Position numbers and translations under genes: made by a program | Origin: Diphasiastrum complanatum | Taxonomy: Eukaryota; Streptophyta; Lycopodiopsida; Lycopodiales; Lycopodiaceae | Assembly (NCBI GenBank): GCA_029204225.1 | Contig: CM055099.1 | Location: 39,963,192-40,027,191, forward strand | DNA length: 64,000 bases | Direction of reading: 5' to 3' | In this document: in pieces, positions 22,058 to 31,958 of the stretch | Numbering within the stretch: the first letter of the stretch is position 1 | Layout of the letters: each line of letters begins with the position of its first letter | Notes under the pieces: generated by a model | What the model was told of the DNA's origin: nothing | Database searches by the model: none | The model's input: only the letters and a program-made list of their open reading frames with translations

Positions 22058-22285
22058 TTGCCTTTTGCCACCTATCAGAAAGTTGAAGCTTATTTCAATA
22101 ATCTTATCAATAAACCCAAAAACATACCTGAACCAGAAATTCCTTCTAATCCTAGCAATCCAAATCCAGATCCAAATCCTGATTCTGATCTAGAACCTGG
22201 TCCAGAACCTGAACTAGATCTTGATCCTAATCTAGATCTTGATCCAGAGATGGAACCCCCTTCACTGCAATTTAATTCCAATTAA
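22058..22285 (+). pseudogene. Gag N-terminal fragment with Pro/Asp repeats
   Basis: A 75-codon frame starts 150 bp after the primer-binding region, so it is probably the start of gag of the same gypsy element. After a normal N-terminus it becomes a run of acidic dipeptides and tripeptides (PNPDPNPDSDLEPGPEPELD and further) encoded by a GATCCAGATC-like micro-repeat at 22,120-22,255. It stops at 22,283-22,285 and is followed directly by unrelated LTR-like sequence. It has no conserved Gag core, so the assignment rests on position. Confidence 0.4.
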
Positions 22286-22353
22286 AGACTAAGTATGACT
22301 ACTTCAAGAATACTTCCTCAGACGATACTTACTATGTTAGATTATTCTATTCG

Positions 22354-23090
22354 TTGTGTTGGATTACTCTACTTATTGGAGTGGCTCAACTGAATAATCG
22401 ATCTTTAATCTTCATCCACTTATTATCCTCGTGTTTCTACATAGTCTACAAAAATACTCAAGAATCACTAACAGGGGGCTCCGACATATCGGACATCATC
22501 CGACATATTGAACATAGTTCGAACTATCGATGAAAGACAGTTTTTGTTCCACTTGAATTAAAACTACAGATTTGCCCTAACCGTTTATCAAGTAAATTTC
22601 TAGGAAGAACTAACTAGATGGATGCCAGCTCATTATGGCCAACTAGCTATTGCAATCTGTGACTAATAGTTGTCCTACTAGATGTGCGTCAATTGCTTAG
22701 TATAAATAGCTGATCATCAAACATTTCAATAGTCCGTTATTATGCTTTTTTTTTGCTTCATTTATATCATAGCTTAGAGCTTAGTATCGCTACTCGTGCT
22801 TATTGCTTATCAATAGAAGCGCAATTAGACATAGTTTTAGTTACTCAAAAATAGCTTGGAGTACGCGGTTTCTATTCGCAATTGCCTTGTGCTCATTATC
22901 ATATGATTTTGTACATGCTACACGCTCAATCAATCTACTCCTTTTATTGCATTCAATATCATGTTAGAATGTATGCACCTCTATGATTTTTGTAGCTGAT
23001 AACCCTCTTATAGTCCTGTATGATTAATACTTCATTATTTGGCTACGTAATCACTATAGTGCTAGCAGTTTCAAAGTTGGTCACTATAAA
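22354..23090 (+). mobile_element. LTR-like promoter region
   Basis: The sequence begins TGTTGGATTACTC at 22,354 in copia LTR style and has TATAAATA at 22,701-22,708, followed by AT-rich untranslated sequence. No PBS or partner LTR was found, so it may be a solo LTR or fragment. Confidence 0.35.
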
Positions 23091-23098
23091 GTCCTCAA

Positions 23099-23133
23099 TC
23101 CAAGGATCCTATTCTAAGCATGCCAATCACAAG
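23099..23133 (+). repeat. 35-bp repeat, copy 1
   Basis: The 35-bp sequence beginning TCCAAGGATCCTATTCTAAG recurs at 25,059-25,093 with one difference. The flanks of the two copies do not match. Confidence 0.85.
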
Positions 23134-23424
23134 CAACACAAGGGAACCTGATGGTGGACAAATCAAGCCAACCAAGAACGGATCTAGCCCCCAAGCTATG
23201 GATCAATCACAAAGAGAAATGAGACATCACACCAACAGCATCCTGCCACCGGTCATGCTATCAAACATACACTAGTGAGAGCCCAATAGATATACTTATA
23301 CCCTCCAAGGCTCATGCACCACTAGTAGTGCACTGTGACACCTCACTGAACACCTCTTTAGCCTATCTGGGCCACGCAATCCAATTCTCCAATGACTCAC
23401 TGATAGACCCATACAAATCCACCA

Positions 23425-24060
23425 TTTTCTTCCCCCCTTATTCAAGATATGTTCTCAGAACTTAAAACTAGGAATCCTTCTTAAGCTTCCTTCCTGTTCC
23501 TAGGAATCGTCATCATCCATACATCCCCTTCATCGAACCAGATGTTCAGTAACTATACCATTTCTCAATTGTTTAGTTCTTGTATCCAAGATCTTTCCGG
23601 GTTCAGATGACTTACGTGAAATACAGGATGCACTTGCAATCCTTTTGGGAGTTCCAATTGGTAAGCTAAGGATCCGATCTTTTTCAAGATCTTAAATGGT
23701 CCTTTATATCTAGGGGACAACTTATAATGCTTGCCAGTATGCATTACACTCGAATCCTTTGGGATTTTCAAAAAACTACCCAATCACCTACTTGGAAGTC
23801 TCTTGGTGATCTTTTTAGACTTGCATAATGTCGGTCCCCATCCTGGACACATTGGACATTTTCATGTGCAATCCGTAGCATTTCCTTCATATCATTCAGG
23901 AAATTCGCTATCTTTTGAAACTTGATCATCCAAATCTCTGCTGCTGTGGGTGACCTAGGCACAAATCCATAAGCATAAACAGGTTGCAACTAGTAGCCAA
24001 ATGCTTATAATAACTCAATCTCCATCAAGGATAGTTTTCTCTCCGAGGAGATTGCAATCA
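23425..24060 (-). pseudogene. Ty3/gypsy integrase C-terminal fragment
   Basis: Two overlapping minus-strand frames (23,989-23,768 and 23,783-23,565) give consecutive gypsy integrase text: FVPRSPTAAEIWMIKFQKIA, then [18 protein letters not shown], and after a frameshift [20 protein letters not shown] with [20 protein letters not shown]. This is the DNA-binding C-terminal domain with the GPF/Y motif. About 120 bp further, at 23,431-23,440 (TCCCCCCTTA, purines on the minus strand), is a candidate polypurine tract. An LTR would then run left towards about 23,100. The integrase core is absent. Confidence 0.8.
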
Positions 24061-25095
24061 AAATACAAATACATATCTTATCCCATCTTCTAATCATGCG
24101 GGTAATCCTTCTTTTAAACGATCAAGAAGAACTATGATTTGTCAATCATAATTCATCAGAGTCTTGTCTTATACTCAAGAAAAGAACGTTATAACCCAAC
24201 ATAGGTAACTACCAATGATCAGAAGAACTTTAAGCAGAGTTAGTTTAGCGAATAGGGTTGACCAAAAGCGACTAGTGAACTTCGAGTCGCGAATGTTTAT
24301 AATGTCACTTGGTAATCCGTAAAGCCTAAACAGACACTCTATAACTACTTGGTCTATATCTGAATAAACATAGTCGATTTGGTAAGGTGATCAGTTGTAC
24401 CAAAATTCCACTAACCTGTTTATTCATCCGGGGTATGAACACTATCCTTTCCTATGGATTAGGTATTTCCTAGGATATGAGTTATGATACACCAATCCCA
24501 ACTCTCCAAATTCTTGAGACCATACCACATCATAAGAGTGTATTACAATTTTTAAAAGACACATGAGTTGTTCCAAAAAGTCTTTTTCCATCTGGAAATT
24601 TACAGACCTTTCCAACTCACATATGGTGCATATAAAAGGATTGTAATCCCAAGAACACCCTTACTTTAGACATGGCACAAATTGTCATTCCAAAGTTAGG
24701 GTCCCACTCTAGAATATGTCTAAATTTTCCTCTTAAGTTCTAATCTAGAATAATTTAAGATTTACCAGAACCTCATTACGTGAAGTTCTAACTTTTGGCA
24801 AACAACTATCCAACTCTCCTGAGTCTTTCAGGATAGCATTCCATCCTTTCCGGACAGGAAAAGATAAGTCCCAGAAGTTCTCGTGTATTCTATGCACACC
24901 CATTTGTAAATGAATCCAAAACGACTCATAATTGTTGTGACTTATAAGCAATAAAGTTTCAACAATAATATCCATGAGTAAGATTTCTATTGTTGATTTA
25001 CAACAACTAACTCAAAAGTAGTGCTCCTGACTCGGTTAGCTATATTGGATTTAGAAAATCCAAGGATCCTATTCTAAGCATGTCAATCACAAGTA
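24061..25095. other. Unassigned stretch; contains 35-bp repeat copy 2
   Basis: No recognisable gene. Minus-strand frame 24,975-24,745 (76 codons) has no known motif. The second copy of the 35-bp repeat (25,059-25,093) sits two bases from the left end of the copia LTR at 25,096, so that element probably inserted right beside it. Confidence 0.4.
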
Positions 25096-25918
25096 TGTGG
25101 AAAAAGTACAAAATGGACCAAGAGTGGATCCTAATCTGATCCTCAAGAGGGATTGGATGTTAGATTTACTTGATCTATCAATCTATAAAGAATTAAGATC
25201 AATCTAGATCAATTCTAGACATAAAATCTTAACAAGACCAATCATTTAATGAAGGTAAATGTACTTGCTGGTTTCACACGTGTGAAATCCTGTCAGAGTA
25301 CAGACTCCAACCTGAAAATAAAGTACACTATGATAAACCTCAAAACAATCAGAACAAATGTAGACAAATAGAGAGAGTTACACAAAATTGCTTCCAAAAC
25401 CAAGATTGATGTTTCATATTGATTGTGGCCAAATATGCCTCTATATATACACTTCTTGGAGCTCGAGGTACTGATCATGCATCAGATCTCACACGTGTGA
25501 GGATGCCTTGTCATCATCATGCAATTTTGACACTTGGATCAAACTTTTTATTTTTGGCATTTTTGGTCCAATTTCCTACTATATGGAGATCTTCATAGAA
25601 ATCTTCTAGAAGCAAAATCTCGCCTACTTCAGCTATATCCACACGTGTGAGCTGTCCTCTACACATGGAATATGACATTTATCAAAAGTATTTGGCTCAT
25701 GCAATCAATAGATTGATACCATGTGTCATATATCTAGAAAACTGGTTTTTGGCCATTTTAGCCACTAGAACTTGAATTAAATCATATGTACAAAATATAT
25801 GATTATGGTACATGAGAAGTACACTAGTTTCACAGGTGGGAACAGGCTCCACACATGTGTGTTTATCCTATATACAATATTTTTGGCCTCTACCAAACTT
25901 ATTTTTTCATTTTTCACA
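25096..25918 (-). mobile_element. 3' LTR of the minus-strand copia element
   Basis: On the minus strand it runs from TGTGAAAAATG (25,918) to ...TTTTTCCACA (25,096), about 823 bp. It is collinear with the LTR at 19,510-20,334. It contains a TATATATAGAGG box (about 25,440) and palindromes including a perfect 16-bp TTTCACACGTGTGAAA at about 25,268. Confidence 0.88.
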
Positions 25919-26080
25919 CTCAAAAATCTAGCTTGGTAAATCTAGCATAGATCTATCTATAACTCCAAGAGCCAATCTTAATTTTACAAATGGATTTTTA
26001 GGCAATGCTTTGGTGAGTATATCAACAATGCAATCTGATGATGAAACATGAATAAGCTTGATCTCTTTTTCTTGCACTTT

Positions 26081-26554
26081 CTACCTTACAAAATGATGTG
26101 AAATCTCAATGTGCTTTGTTCGAGCATGGAAGACTGGATTGTTTGCAAGTTGTTGAGCTGCTTGATTGTCACAATATATGCATGGAATGTCTTCATCCTT
26201 GATCACATGTAGCTCATCCAAAAGCCTTTTAAGCCAAAGAACCTCCTTTGTTGTTGTTGTCATAGCTTTATACTCGGATTCTGTTGATGAAAGAGAGATT
26301 GTATCTTGCTTTTTTGAAAGCCAAGATATAGCTCCTCCACATAAGAATGTAGCAAATGCACTTATGGATCTTCTATCCATCTTGTCACCTGCAAAACTTG
26401 AGTCTGAATATGCTCTTAAACAAATATTAGTCCTTTCATAAACTATGCCAAAGTTTTTTGTAGCTAAGATTTGGTCTAGTGATGGTAATAAGCATTCTAT
26501 AGGTAGTGATGTCCTCAAAGGATGCTTCATCACTTTCCTTAGAAATTTGTACAC
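26081..26554 (-). pseudogene. Copia RNase H
   Basis: The frame reads LRAYSDSSFAGDKMDRRSIS, then GGAISWLSKKQDTISLSSTE, ESEYKAMTTTTKEVLWLKRL and IYCDNQAAQQLANNPVFHAR. These are the copia RNase H signature segments, with catalytic D (YSDSD region), E (SSTESEY) and D (CDN). The last part, through TKHIEISHHFVR, is followed after a stop by VDILTKALPK in shifted text near 26,000. The first 30 codons of this frame belong to the damaged RT-RNase H connection, where about 40 residues are missing. RNase H removes the RNA strand during reverse transcription. Confidence 0.88.
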
Positions 26555-27929
26555 TTAGTTCCATGGGAGTTTCAACTCCTTTACAATAAATCATGCCAAA
26601 TTTTGCTAAGATTGATCTAGCATACTTAGATTGACATATGAAAGTAAAATTATTACTTCTAGTGACTTCTATTCCAAGTATAACTTTAAAAAGTCCTAGA
26701 TCTACCATTCTAAATTCACTAGACAAGGAAATTTTTACATTTTTGATGCCATCTAGATCATTTCCTGTGAGTATAATGTCATCAACATATAAAACTAAGA
26801 TAATGATCTTCCCATCATCACATTTGTAGTTCAATGATGGTTCATAAGAACTTACAACAAATCTAATGGAAATAAAACAGGAATGCAACCTAGAGTACCG
26901 TGCTCTTGGTGCTTGCTTGAGTCCATAAAGACTCTTCTTCAAGAAACACACCTTGTCTTCTTCTCCATCTTTGATGAAGCCCTTGGGTTGGCACATGTAG
27001 ATTTCCTCTTCCAAGAATCCATTCAAGAAAGCATTCGTCACATCAAGTTGGAAGAGCTCCCATTTGAAAGAAGTTGCAAGACATATGATTAATCTAATGG
27101 TTACAAGCTTTGCAACAGGTGCAAAGGTTTCATCATAATCTATGCCTTTGACATGCAAAAAACCTTTTGCTACAAGTCTAGCTTTATACTTATGAATGGA
27201 ACCATCTTGATTATATTTTAATCTATATATCCATTTACAAGTAAGAGGCTTCTTTCCATAAGGTAGATCAACAAGCTTCCAAGTTTGATTTTTGATTAGT
27301 GCATCAAACTCTACTTGCATAGCTTTCCTCCAATATTGAGACTTATTTGCTTCCTCAAAACTAGTTGGTTCTTCAAGCATAGTAGTCAAGAAAGTATAAG
27401 AGTTGAGTAGTAGTTGAGAATCTTCCCTTTGCTCCCCTTTGTCACTATAAGTGGGCCTTGATGGCTCAATCCTTTTCCTTGTTGATCTTCTTGGCACCCT
27501 TGGACTTTGAGTAAGTTCCACTTGGTCTTCATCTTCATGAAGCTCCTCCTCGGCCATAACATGATCCTTGACAAGTTGAGTGTTGTTAAAAGTCACCTTT
27601 CCTTTGGCTTGGAGAGTTTCATCAAAAAGTACATCTCTACTTACAACAACTTTTTTGGTAATAGGATCAAATATCCTATAAGCTTTCTTACTTTCACTAT
27701 ATCCAACAAAGATGCCTTTGAAAGAAGTGGCATCTTCCTTTTTCCTTGTTTCTAAAGGAATATCTACATAACAAGTACATCCCAAAACTTTCAAATCACT
27801 AAGATTTGGCTTTTTTCCAAACAATACTTCATAAAGTGTAAGTCCTTTAATGGCACTATTAGTCATTCTATTACATAGAAACTTTGCACATAAAATAGCT
27901 TCTTCCCAAAATGAAATAGGAAGGGGCAT
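26436..27929 (-). pseudogene. Copia integrase end and reverse transcriptase (497 codons)
   Basis: This is the longest uninterrupted frame in the window. It begins in the integrase C-terminal part (FWEEAILCAKFLCNRMTNSA, then LKVLGCTCYVDIP and FVGYSESKKAYRIFDP) and passes through a Glu-rich linker. RT follows: WKLVDLPYGKKPLTCKWIYR, ARLVAKGFLHVKGIDYDETF, LDVTNAFLNGFLEEEIYMCQ, KSLYGLKQAPRA and the catalytic LVLYVDDIILTGND. The segment after LKQAPRA is slightly garbled (RYSRLHSC), which suggests a local frameshift pair. It ends in TRPNLSYKKLWHSL where the RT-RNase H connection is deleted. The length and purity of the frame suggest a younger insertion than its neighbours. Confidence 0.92.
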
Positions 27930-28631
27930 CTAATCTCATAGCTTTAGCACACTTACATAGTGTCCTATTCTTTCTCTCAGCTACTCCATTTTGTTGTGGA
28001 GTAGATGTGCAAGTAAACTCTCTCCGAATGCCATTAGTTTCACAAAACTCTTTCATTCTATTGGAGATGTACTCCCCTCCATTATCACTTCTTAATAATT
28101 TCAAGCTAGTATTAAGTTGTTTTTCCACAAGAGTTTTGAACTTAACAAAGGACTCAAAAACTTCACTTTTCTTAGACAAGAGATAAACCCAATAAAAGTC
28201 ACATACATAAGAGCTCCACCATTTGTTTCATGTGAAAATGAATGAGCATCCAAGTGTATAAGGTCAAGAGGAGAGTTAGATCTTGTCAAAGATCTCTTGA
28301 AAGGTAGCTTATGAGATTTGGAGAGTCCACAAGCTTCACAAAGCTTGCCACACTTGGACATGGTTTTGGGAAGTCCACCTGCTAGCTCCTTTGTCATCAT
28401 GGTCTCCATAGCTTTGTATTTAGGATGGCCTAACCTTTTGTGCCATAATTCCACTTGAGTGAGCTCCTCCCTTGCCATGTTCACACTTCCAACCATCACA
28501 TTAGCATCCAATTTGAATAACCTCCCTTGCTTGAAACCATTAGCAATACATTTTCCATCTTTCAAGATAGAACATGCTCCATGCTCTAAATGTACATCTA
28601 ATCCACTATCCATAAGTTGTCCTACACTCAA
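27871..28631 (-). pseudogene. Copia integrase zinc-binding domain and catalytic core
   Basis: The frame 28,631-28,101 holds the protease-integrase junction (SVGQLMDSGLDVHLEHGAC), then the HHCC zinc-binding motif (ELWHKRLGHPKYKAMETMMT..CGKLCEAC) and the first catalytic Asp in DLIHLDAHSFS. A frameshift near 28,150 moves the rest to frame 28,179-27,871. That frame has the second Asp (LRSDNGGEYISNRMKEFCE) and the Glu (STPQQNGVAERKNRTL). All three D,D-35-E residues are therefore still present, but split over frames. A second shift near 27,930 leads into the 497-codon frame. The enzyme would insert the cDNA into the genome. Confidence 0.9.
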
Positions 28632-28997
28632 TAAGCTCTTTGTAATTGAAGGTACATAAAGAACATTGTCTAGATCTACTTTTTAAGATGATCTTAGACA
28701 TAATGGAATGGATCCAACACCTACAATCTCACATTCTTGATCACTTGCAGTGAGGATAAATCTCTTAGAACTATTGTAAGAAAGTAGATTAGAAAAGTAG
28801 TCTTTTTGGTGAGTCATGTGAGAGCTCACACCACTATCAAGCCACCAAGTGTCTTGATTAGATGTTTGTGGTGAGGATACCATCAAAGATAGATTGCCTT
28901 CTTCCTCCTCCTCCTCAAGCACAAGATTGCCTTGATTGTCCTTCTCTTGGGCATTCTTCTTCTTGTAGCACTCGGATGCAAAATGTCCCTTTTTTCC
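28632..28997 (-). pseudogene. Copia zinc-knuckle half and protease
   Basis: Directly left of the foreign insertion the frame reads GKKGHFASECYKKKNAQ, the second half of the Gag zinc knuckle. A Glu-rich spacer follows, then the copia protease active-site segment DTWWLDSGVSSHMTHQKDYF and the strand RFILTASDQECEIVGVGSIP. A stop after LCLRSS (28,683) is followed in frame by the remaining protease text DLDNVLYVPSITKSLLSVGQ. The motif is D-S-G-V where D-S-G-A/T is usual. The ATG at 29,036 that opens this frame lies inside the insertion and is not a natural start. Confidence 0.85.
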
Positions 28998-29364
28998 CAT
29001 TAGAGGAGTTTTGAGCTCCAAAAAGAACCCGTGCAAGATGTAGTTTATATTATTGAAATATTATAACATTAATACTTTTGACTTGCCATAACTTTTTCAT
29101 CGTAGCTCAGAAGTATGTCATCTAACATATCATTGAAAAGCTTTGTCGAGCACTTTCCAATGCACCAAACTCCGCTAAATTTGGACTTACCACTAAAAAG
29201 TTATGCCATTTTTAGTGTGGAATCAAAATGTGGACTCAAAAAGTTATGTTACGTAGATTTCAAATTTGAGTGTTTTGATTGGTCTATGTGTAAGAAAAAA
29301 TTGAGAAAAAATATAAAAAGAATCTTTACAAAGGGTCTTTTTTGGATTTAGAACCTCTCTAATG
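28998..29364. mobile_element. MITE-like insertion (367 bp) splitting the gag zinc knuckle
   Basis: The insertion is bounded by imperfect terminal inverted repeats CATTAGAGGAGTTTTGA (left) and CATTAGAGAGGTTCTAA (right end, reversed). Outside it, minus-strand codons TGT-G|GG-AAA join to give CLFCGKKGHFASEC, a perfect CX2CX4HX4C knuckle. The element therefore lies exactly between the second Cys and the next Gly, and removing it restores the frame. It has no coding capacity and is AT-rich. No clear target-site duplication beyond one base is visible, so the superfamily is unknown. Confidence 0.75.
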
Positions 29365-30129
29365 CACAAAATAAACACTTTAGCTTTTTCTTGTCCTTCT
29401 TGCTCTTGCCTTTGGAACTTGATGCTCCATCTTTGCTCTCCATCTCCATGTCTTGAGTCTTCTTGGATAGAAACTTCTTCTTCTTTCCTTTCAAGGAAAA
29501 GTTAGCTTTTTCATCACCATCATTCAAAGATAAGGAACTCATCCTACTTTTAATATGAAGCATTCTACTCTCCTCACTTACAAGCACACTTTGAAGTTTT
29601 TCAATACTAGGAAGCGAATCTTGAATAGCAAAAGTTTGAACAAGATTGGAATAATCATCTCCTAATCCATTCAAAATTATTTGAACTAGTTAATCATCTT
29701 TGATTTTATCATCTATAGAAGAGAAGTCCTTATTCAAAGTTTGATCCTAAAGACAAAATTTTGGGCACTTTCACTACTTTCTTTCATGCTTTGAAGGATT
29801 AGATTTCTAAGCATGAGTATCCTTGAAGTATTCTTGGATCCATAAATTGCTTTTAATGAATCCCATGCCTCTTTGGATGTGGTACAAGATGAGATTTCCT
29901 TCAAAAGTTCATTACTTACATTCATCTTTATGCAATGTAATGCAACTCTACATCTCTTTTTGTACTTTGCCAATTCAACTCCTCCTTGGGGTTCTACATC
30001 CACCTCAAGTACTATGTCATAAAGATCATGAAGTACAAGTAAAGACTCCATTCGAACTATCCAAGTAGCATAAATATTGGATGTAAGCCTTTCCTTAGCT
30101 TCAAGCAAAAAACCACTCATTGATGCCAT
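29365..30129 (-). pseudogene. Copia gag
   Basis: The start is at 30,129 (MASMSGFLLEAKERLTSNIY). The UBN2-type Gag core is clear: ATWIVRMESLLVLHDLYDIV, ALHCIKMNVSNELLKEISSC, TTSKEAWDSLKAIYGSKNTS. The frame ends at 29,734. After a damaged 60 bp it resumes at 29,674 with MNGLGDDYSNLVQTFAIQDS, a Lys-rich basic tail and CLFC, the first half of the zinc knuckle, at about 29,365-29,376. Gag would form the particle that contains the element RNA. Stops between 29,674 and 29,760 and the insertion at 29,364 inactivate it. Confidence 0.9.
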
Positions 30130-30713
30130 TTTTTAATGTGAAAAAGCACTAGAAACTCTTATGGTTTCTCTAAGAGATCTGAACCTAAAGTCTTCTAGCA
30201 ATTAGAAAGCTTATAGACACAATCCTATCACTCATGAACCAATCTAAAATGATGGAAATTTAGATTCTAGTCTCAAACTTGCAAAATCACTCCTTAATCT
30301 ATGATTTTTAGCAATATCTCTCTTCAACTTTACACTCAAAAAATCAGAGTAGATCAATTAATGCACCTAATTCAAGCTTCAAATTTAATTTCTTGGCAGA
30401 TGTAATCCAGAAACTAATCAAGGGATTAGATTCTCTATAGAAAATGCTTGATTTTGCGCTAAAAATCACTCAAATTGGGTGTGTGCGTCAAATTGTACAA
30501 ATTTTTAAAATTCCTCAGCCAAAACCAGAGATGTACGACCTCACACGTGTGAAAAGGGTTCCTACAGTCCACAACAAGTTCTGGTCCAAAAATTTTGAGG
30601 ATATCTATCAAATCCAACTCGCTACCCAAAATTTGACTAGTTTCCTAAAACTTGCTAATTTTGGCTTTGATTTTGATCAACCTTGTCAATTTCAATAAAA
30701 CCTCTTGTCCTTT

Positions 30714-31580
30714 TCATGTGGAAGGTTGTGTATAAAGACAACTCGATATTCCACTAGGGAAGATGCCACCAAAGTAGTCCAAAAAAATGAATGATTGAAA
30801 ACCAACTCATTGCTTATTTGACTTTGTGGATGATATTATCTCTCCATCTATCATTTTTATATAGATGTGTTTTGAAAAAGTATTCTTTTTACCTTGCTTT
30901 TCAAAGGCAATAATAATCATGTGCTCATGTGCTCAAGTGTTCAAGTTGATCATGCAAGGTTGTCACAAAGTAAATGTTAAAAGAAGTTTCTAAGAGTTTG
31001 CGGACTTATTTTAGGATGTTGCCCAACATGTGAGATGGGCATTTGTTCCATATTCAAGACATCCATGCATATGAGACTAATTGACATGCATATGTATGTA
31101 AATATTCTTAACGAGTAAGAGAATAATAACATGCACTACCATGCACAATGACATGGCAAAATGGGTACTAATCATGCATGGTAAAATATTTTTTAATTAC
31201 TTGGAAGTTGTCTTAGTCTAATGTTGCACAAGTCAAGTCTACAAAGAAGAGGCTTCGATGTCTCAAATTAGCTGCAACTTGGATATAACAATAACATATC
31301 ATGCAACTACCAATGTAGGCATCCCACAAGCTTCCAACCATAACTTGTCGGGATCTCCAACATGTTTGAGTTTGATGCTCACGCAAATTGTCCCAAACAC
31401 ATGCTCTAACAATCAAGAAAATGTGGTAGCAGCTTTATCTCAAAATGGACGTTAGAATTCAATAGATTTTACATCCATCGGATTTCAATGTTCATATGTG
31501 TCTCACAAATTTTCTTGTGTATCCAATATTTTGCTTACATGGTGGTGATGTTAACATTGGAATCTAACAGACCCAAAACT
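30714..31580. other. Unassigned region with one dispersed repeat
   Basis: No gene is seen. The stretch about 30,862-31,040 is similar to 43,905-44,085 (same orientation, both containing CTTTTCAAAGGCAATAA and TTGCCCAACATGTGAGA), so it is a dispersed repeat of unknown type. The rest, including short frames at 31,213-31,455, has no recognisable content. Confidence 0.5.
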
Positions 31581-31863
31581 TGTTGGATTCCAACATCCAC
31601 GTCAAAATATTTGTGAAATGTATATTGATGATTCAGATTTAGAATTATAAAAATTCATTTTTGATCAAAGTTTTTCAATTTTTTATTGTCTAAAATTGTC
31701 TAAAGTTGTCTCTTAATTCCGCATGCTTTATTCAATCAAGGTAAAAATTGTTCTATTAGTATATAGACCAGAAACAGACCCGATTGAAGACACTGATATT
31801 AGTTTGATTTATTCAAACTTTCATCGTGTTCTTTGAGGAAGAATTTTTACTATCTTTCCTACA
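31581..31863 (+). mobile_element. Candidate copia 5' LTR
   Basis: It begins TGTTGGATTCCAACATCC and ends CTACA directly before a primer-binding site. A TATATAGACC box lies near 31,758. The start is chosen from the usual TGTTGG terminus. No second LTR copy was found to confirm it. Confidence 0.45.
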
Positions 31864-31864
31864 G

Positions 31865-31877
31865 TGGTATGAGAGCA
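31865..31877 (+). other. Primer-binding site, initiator tRNA-Met type
   Basis: TGGTATGAGAGCA differs at one position from the plant copia consensus TGGTATCAGAGCA and lies two bases after the LTR end. It supports a copia start here. Confidence 0.75.
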
Positions 31878-31958
31878 TATCAGAGTTGATACAGTGGTAT
31901 CCTTGCACCCCTCTCAGCATTCTTCACACATCCATCAGCATATTCAAAAGTTTAGAAG

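Larger units (their letters stand above)
25096..30713 (-). mobile_element. Ty1/copia element, minus strand, 5' LTR missing
   Basis: This is the best preserved element of the window. From right to left it has an untranslated leader (30,713-30,130), gag (30,129-29,365), a foreign 367-bp insertion (29,364-28,998), protease, integrase, RT and RNase H (28,997-26,081), and the 3' LTR (25,918-25,096). The order PR-INT-RT-RH defines Ty1/copia. The leader matches 20,348-20,819 in reverse but breaks at 30,700-30,713 within the primer-binding site. No LTR follows on the right, so the 5' LTR was lost. Several frameshifts and a deletion between RT and RNase H make it immobile. Confidence 0.9.

Noticed and set aside
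22120-22255. Asp/Pro-repeat protein as a novel secreted or cell-wall protein
   Set aside because: It has no signal peptide, and it follows a gypsy primer site by 150 bp, so a gag N-terminal fragment with a micro-repeat is simpler.
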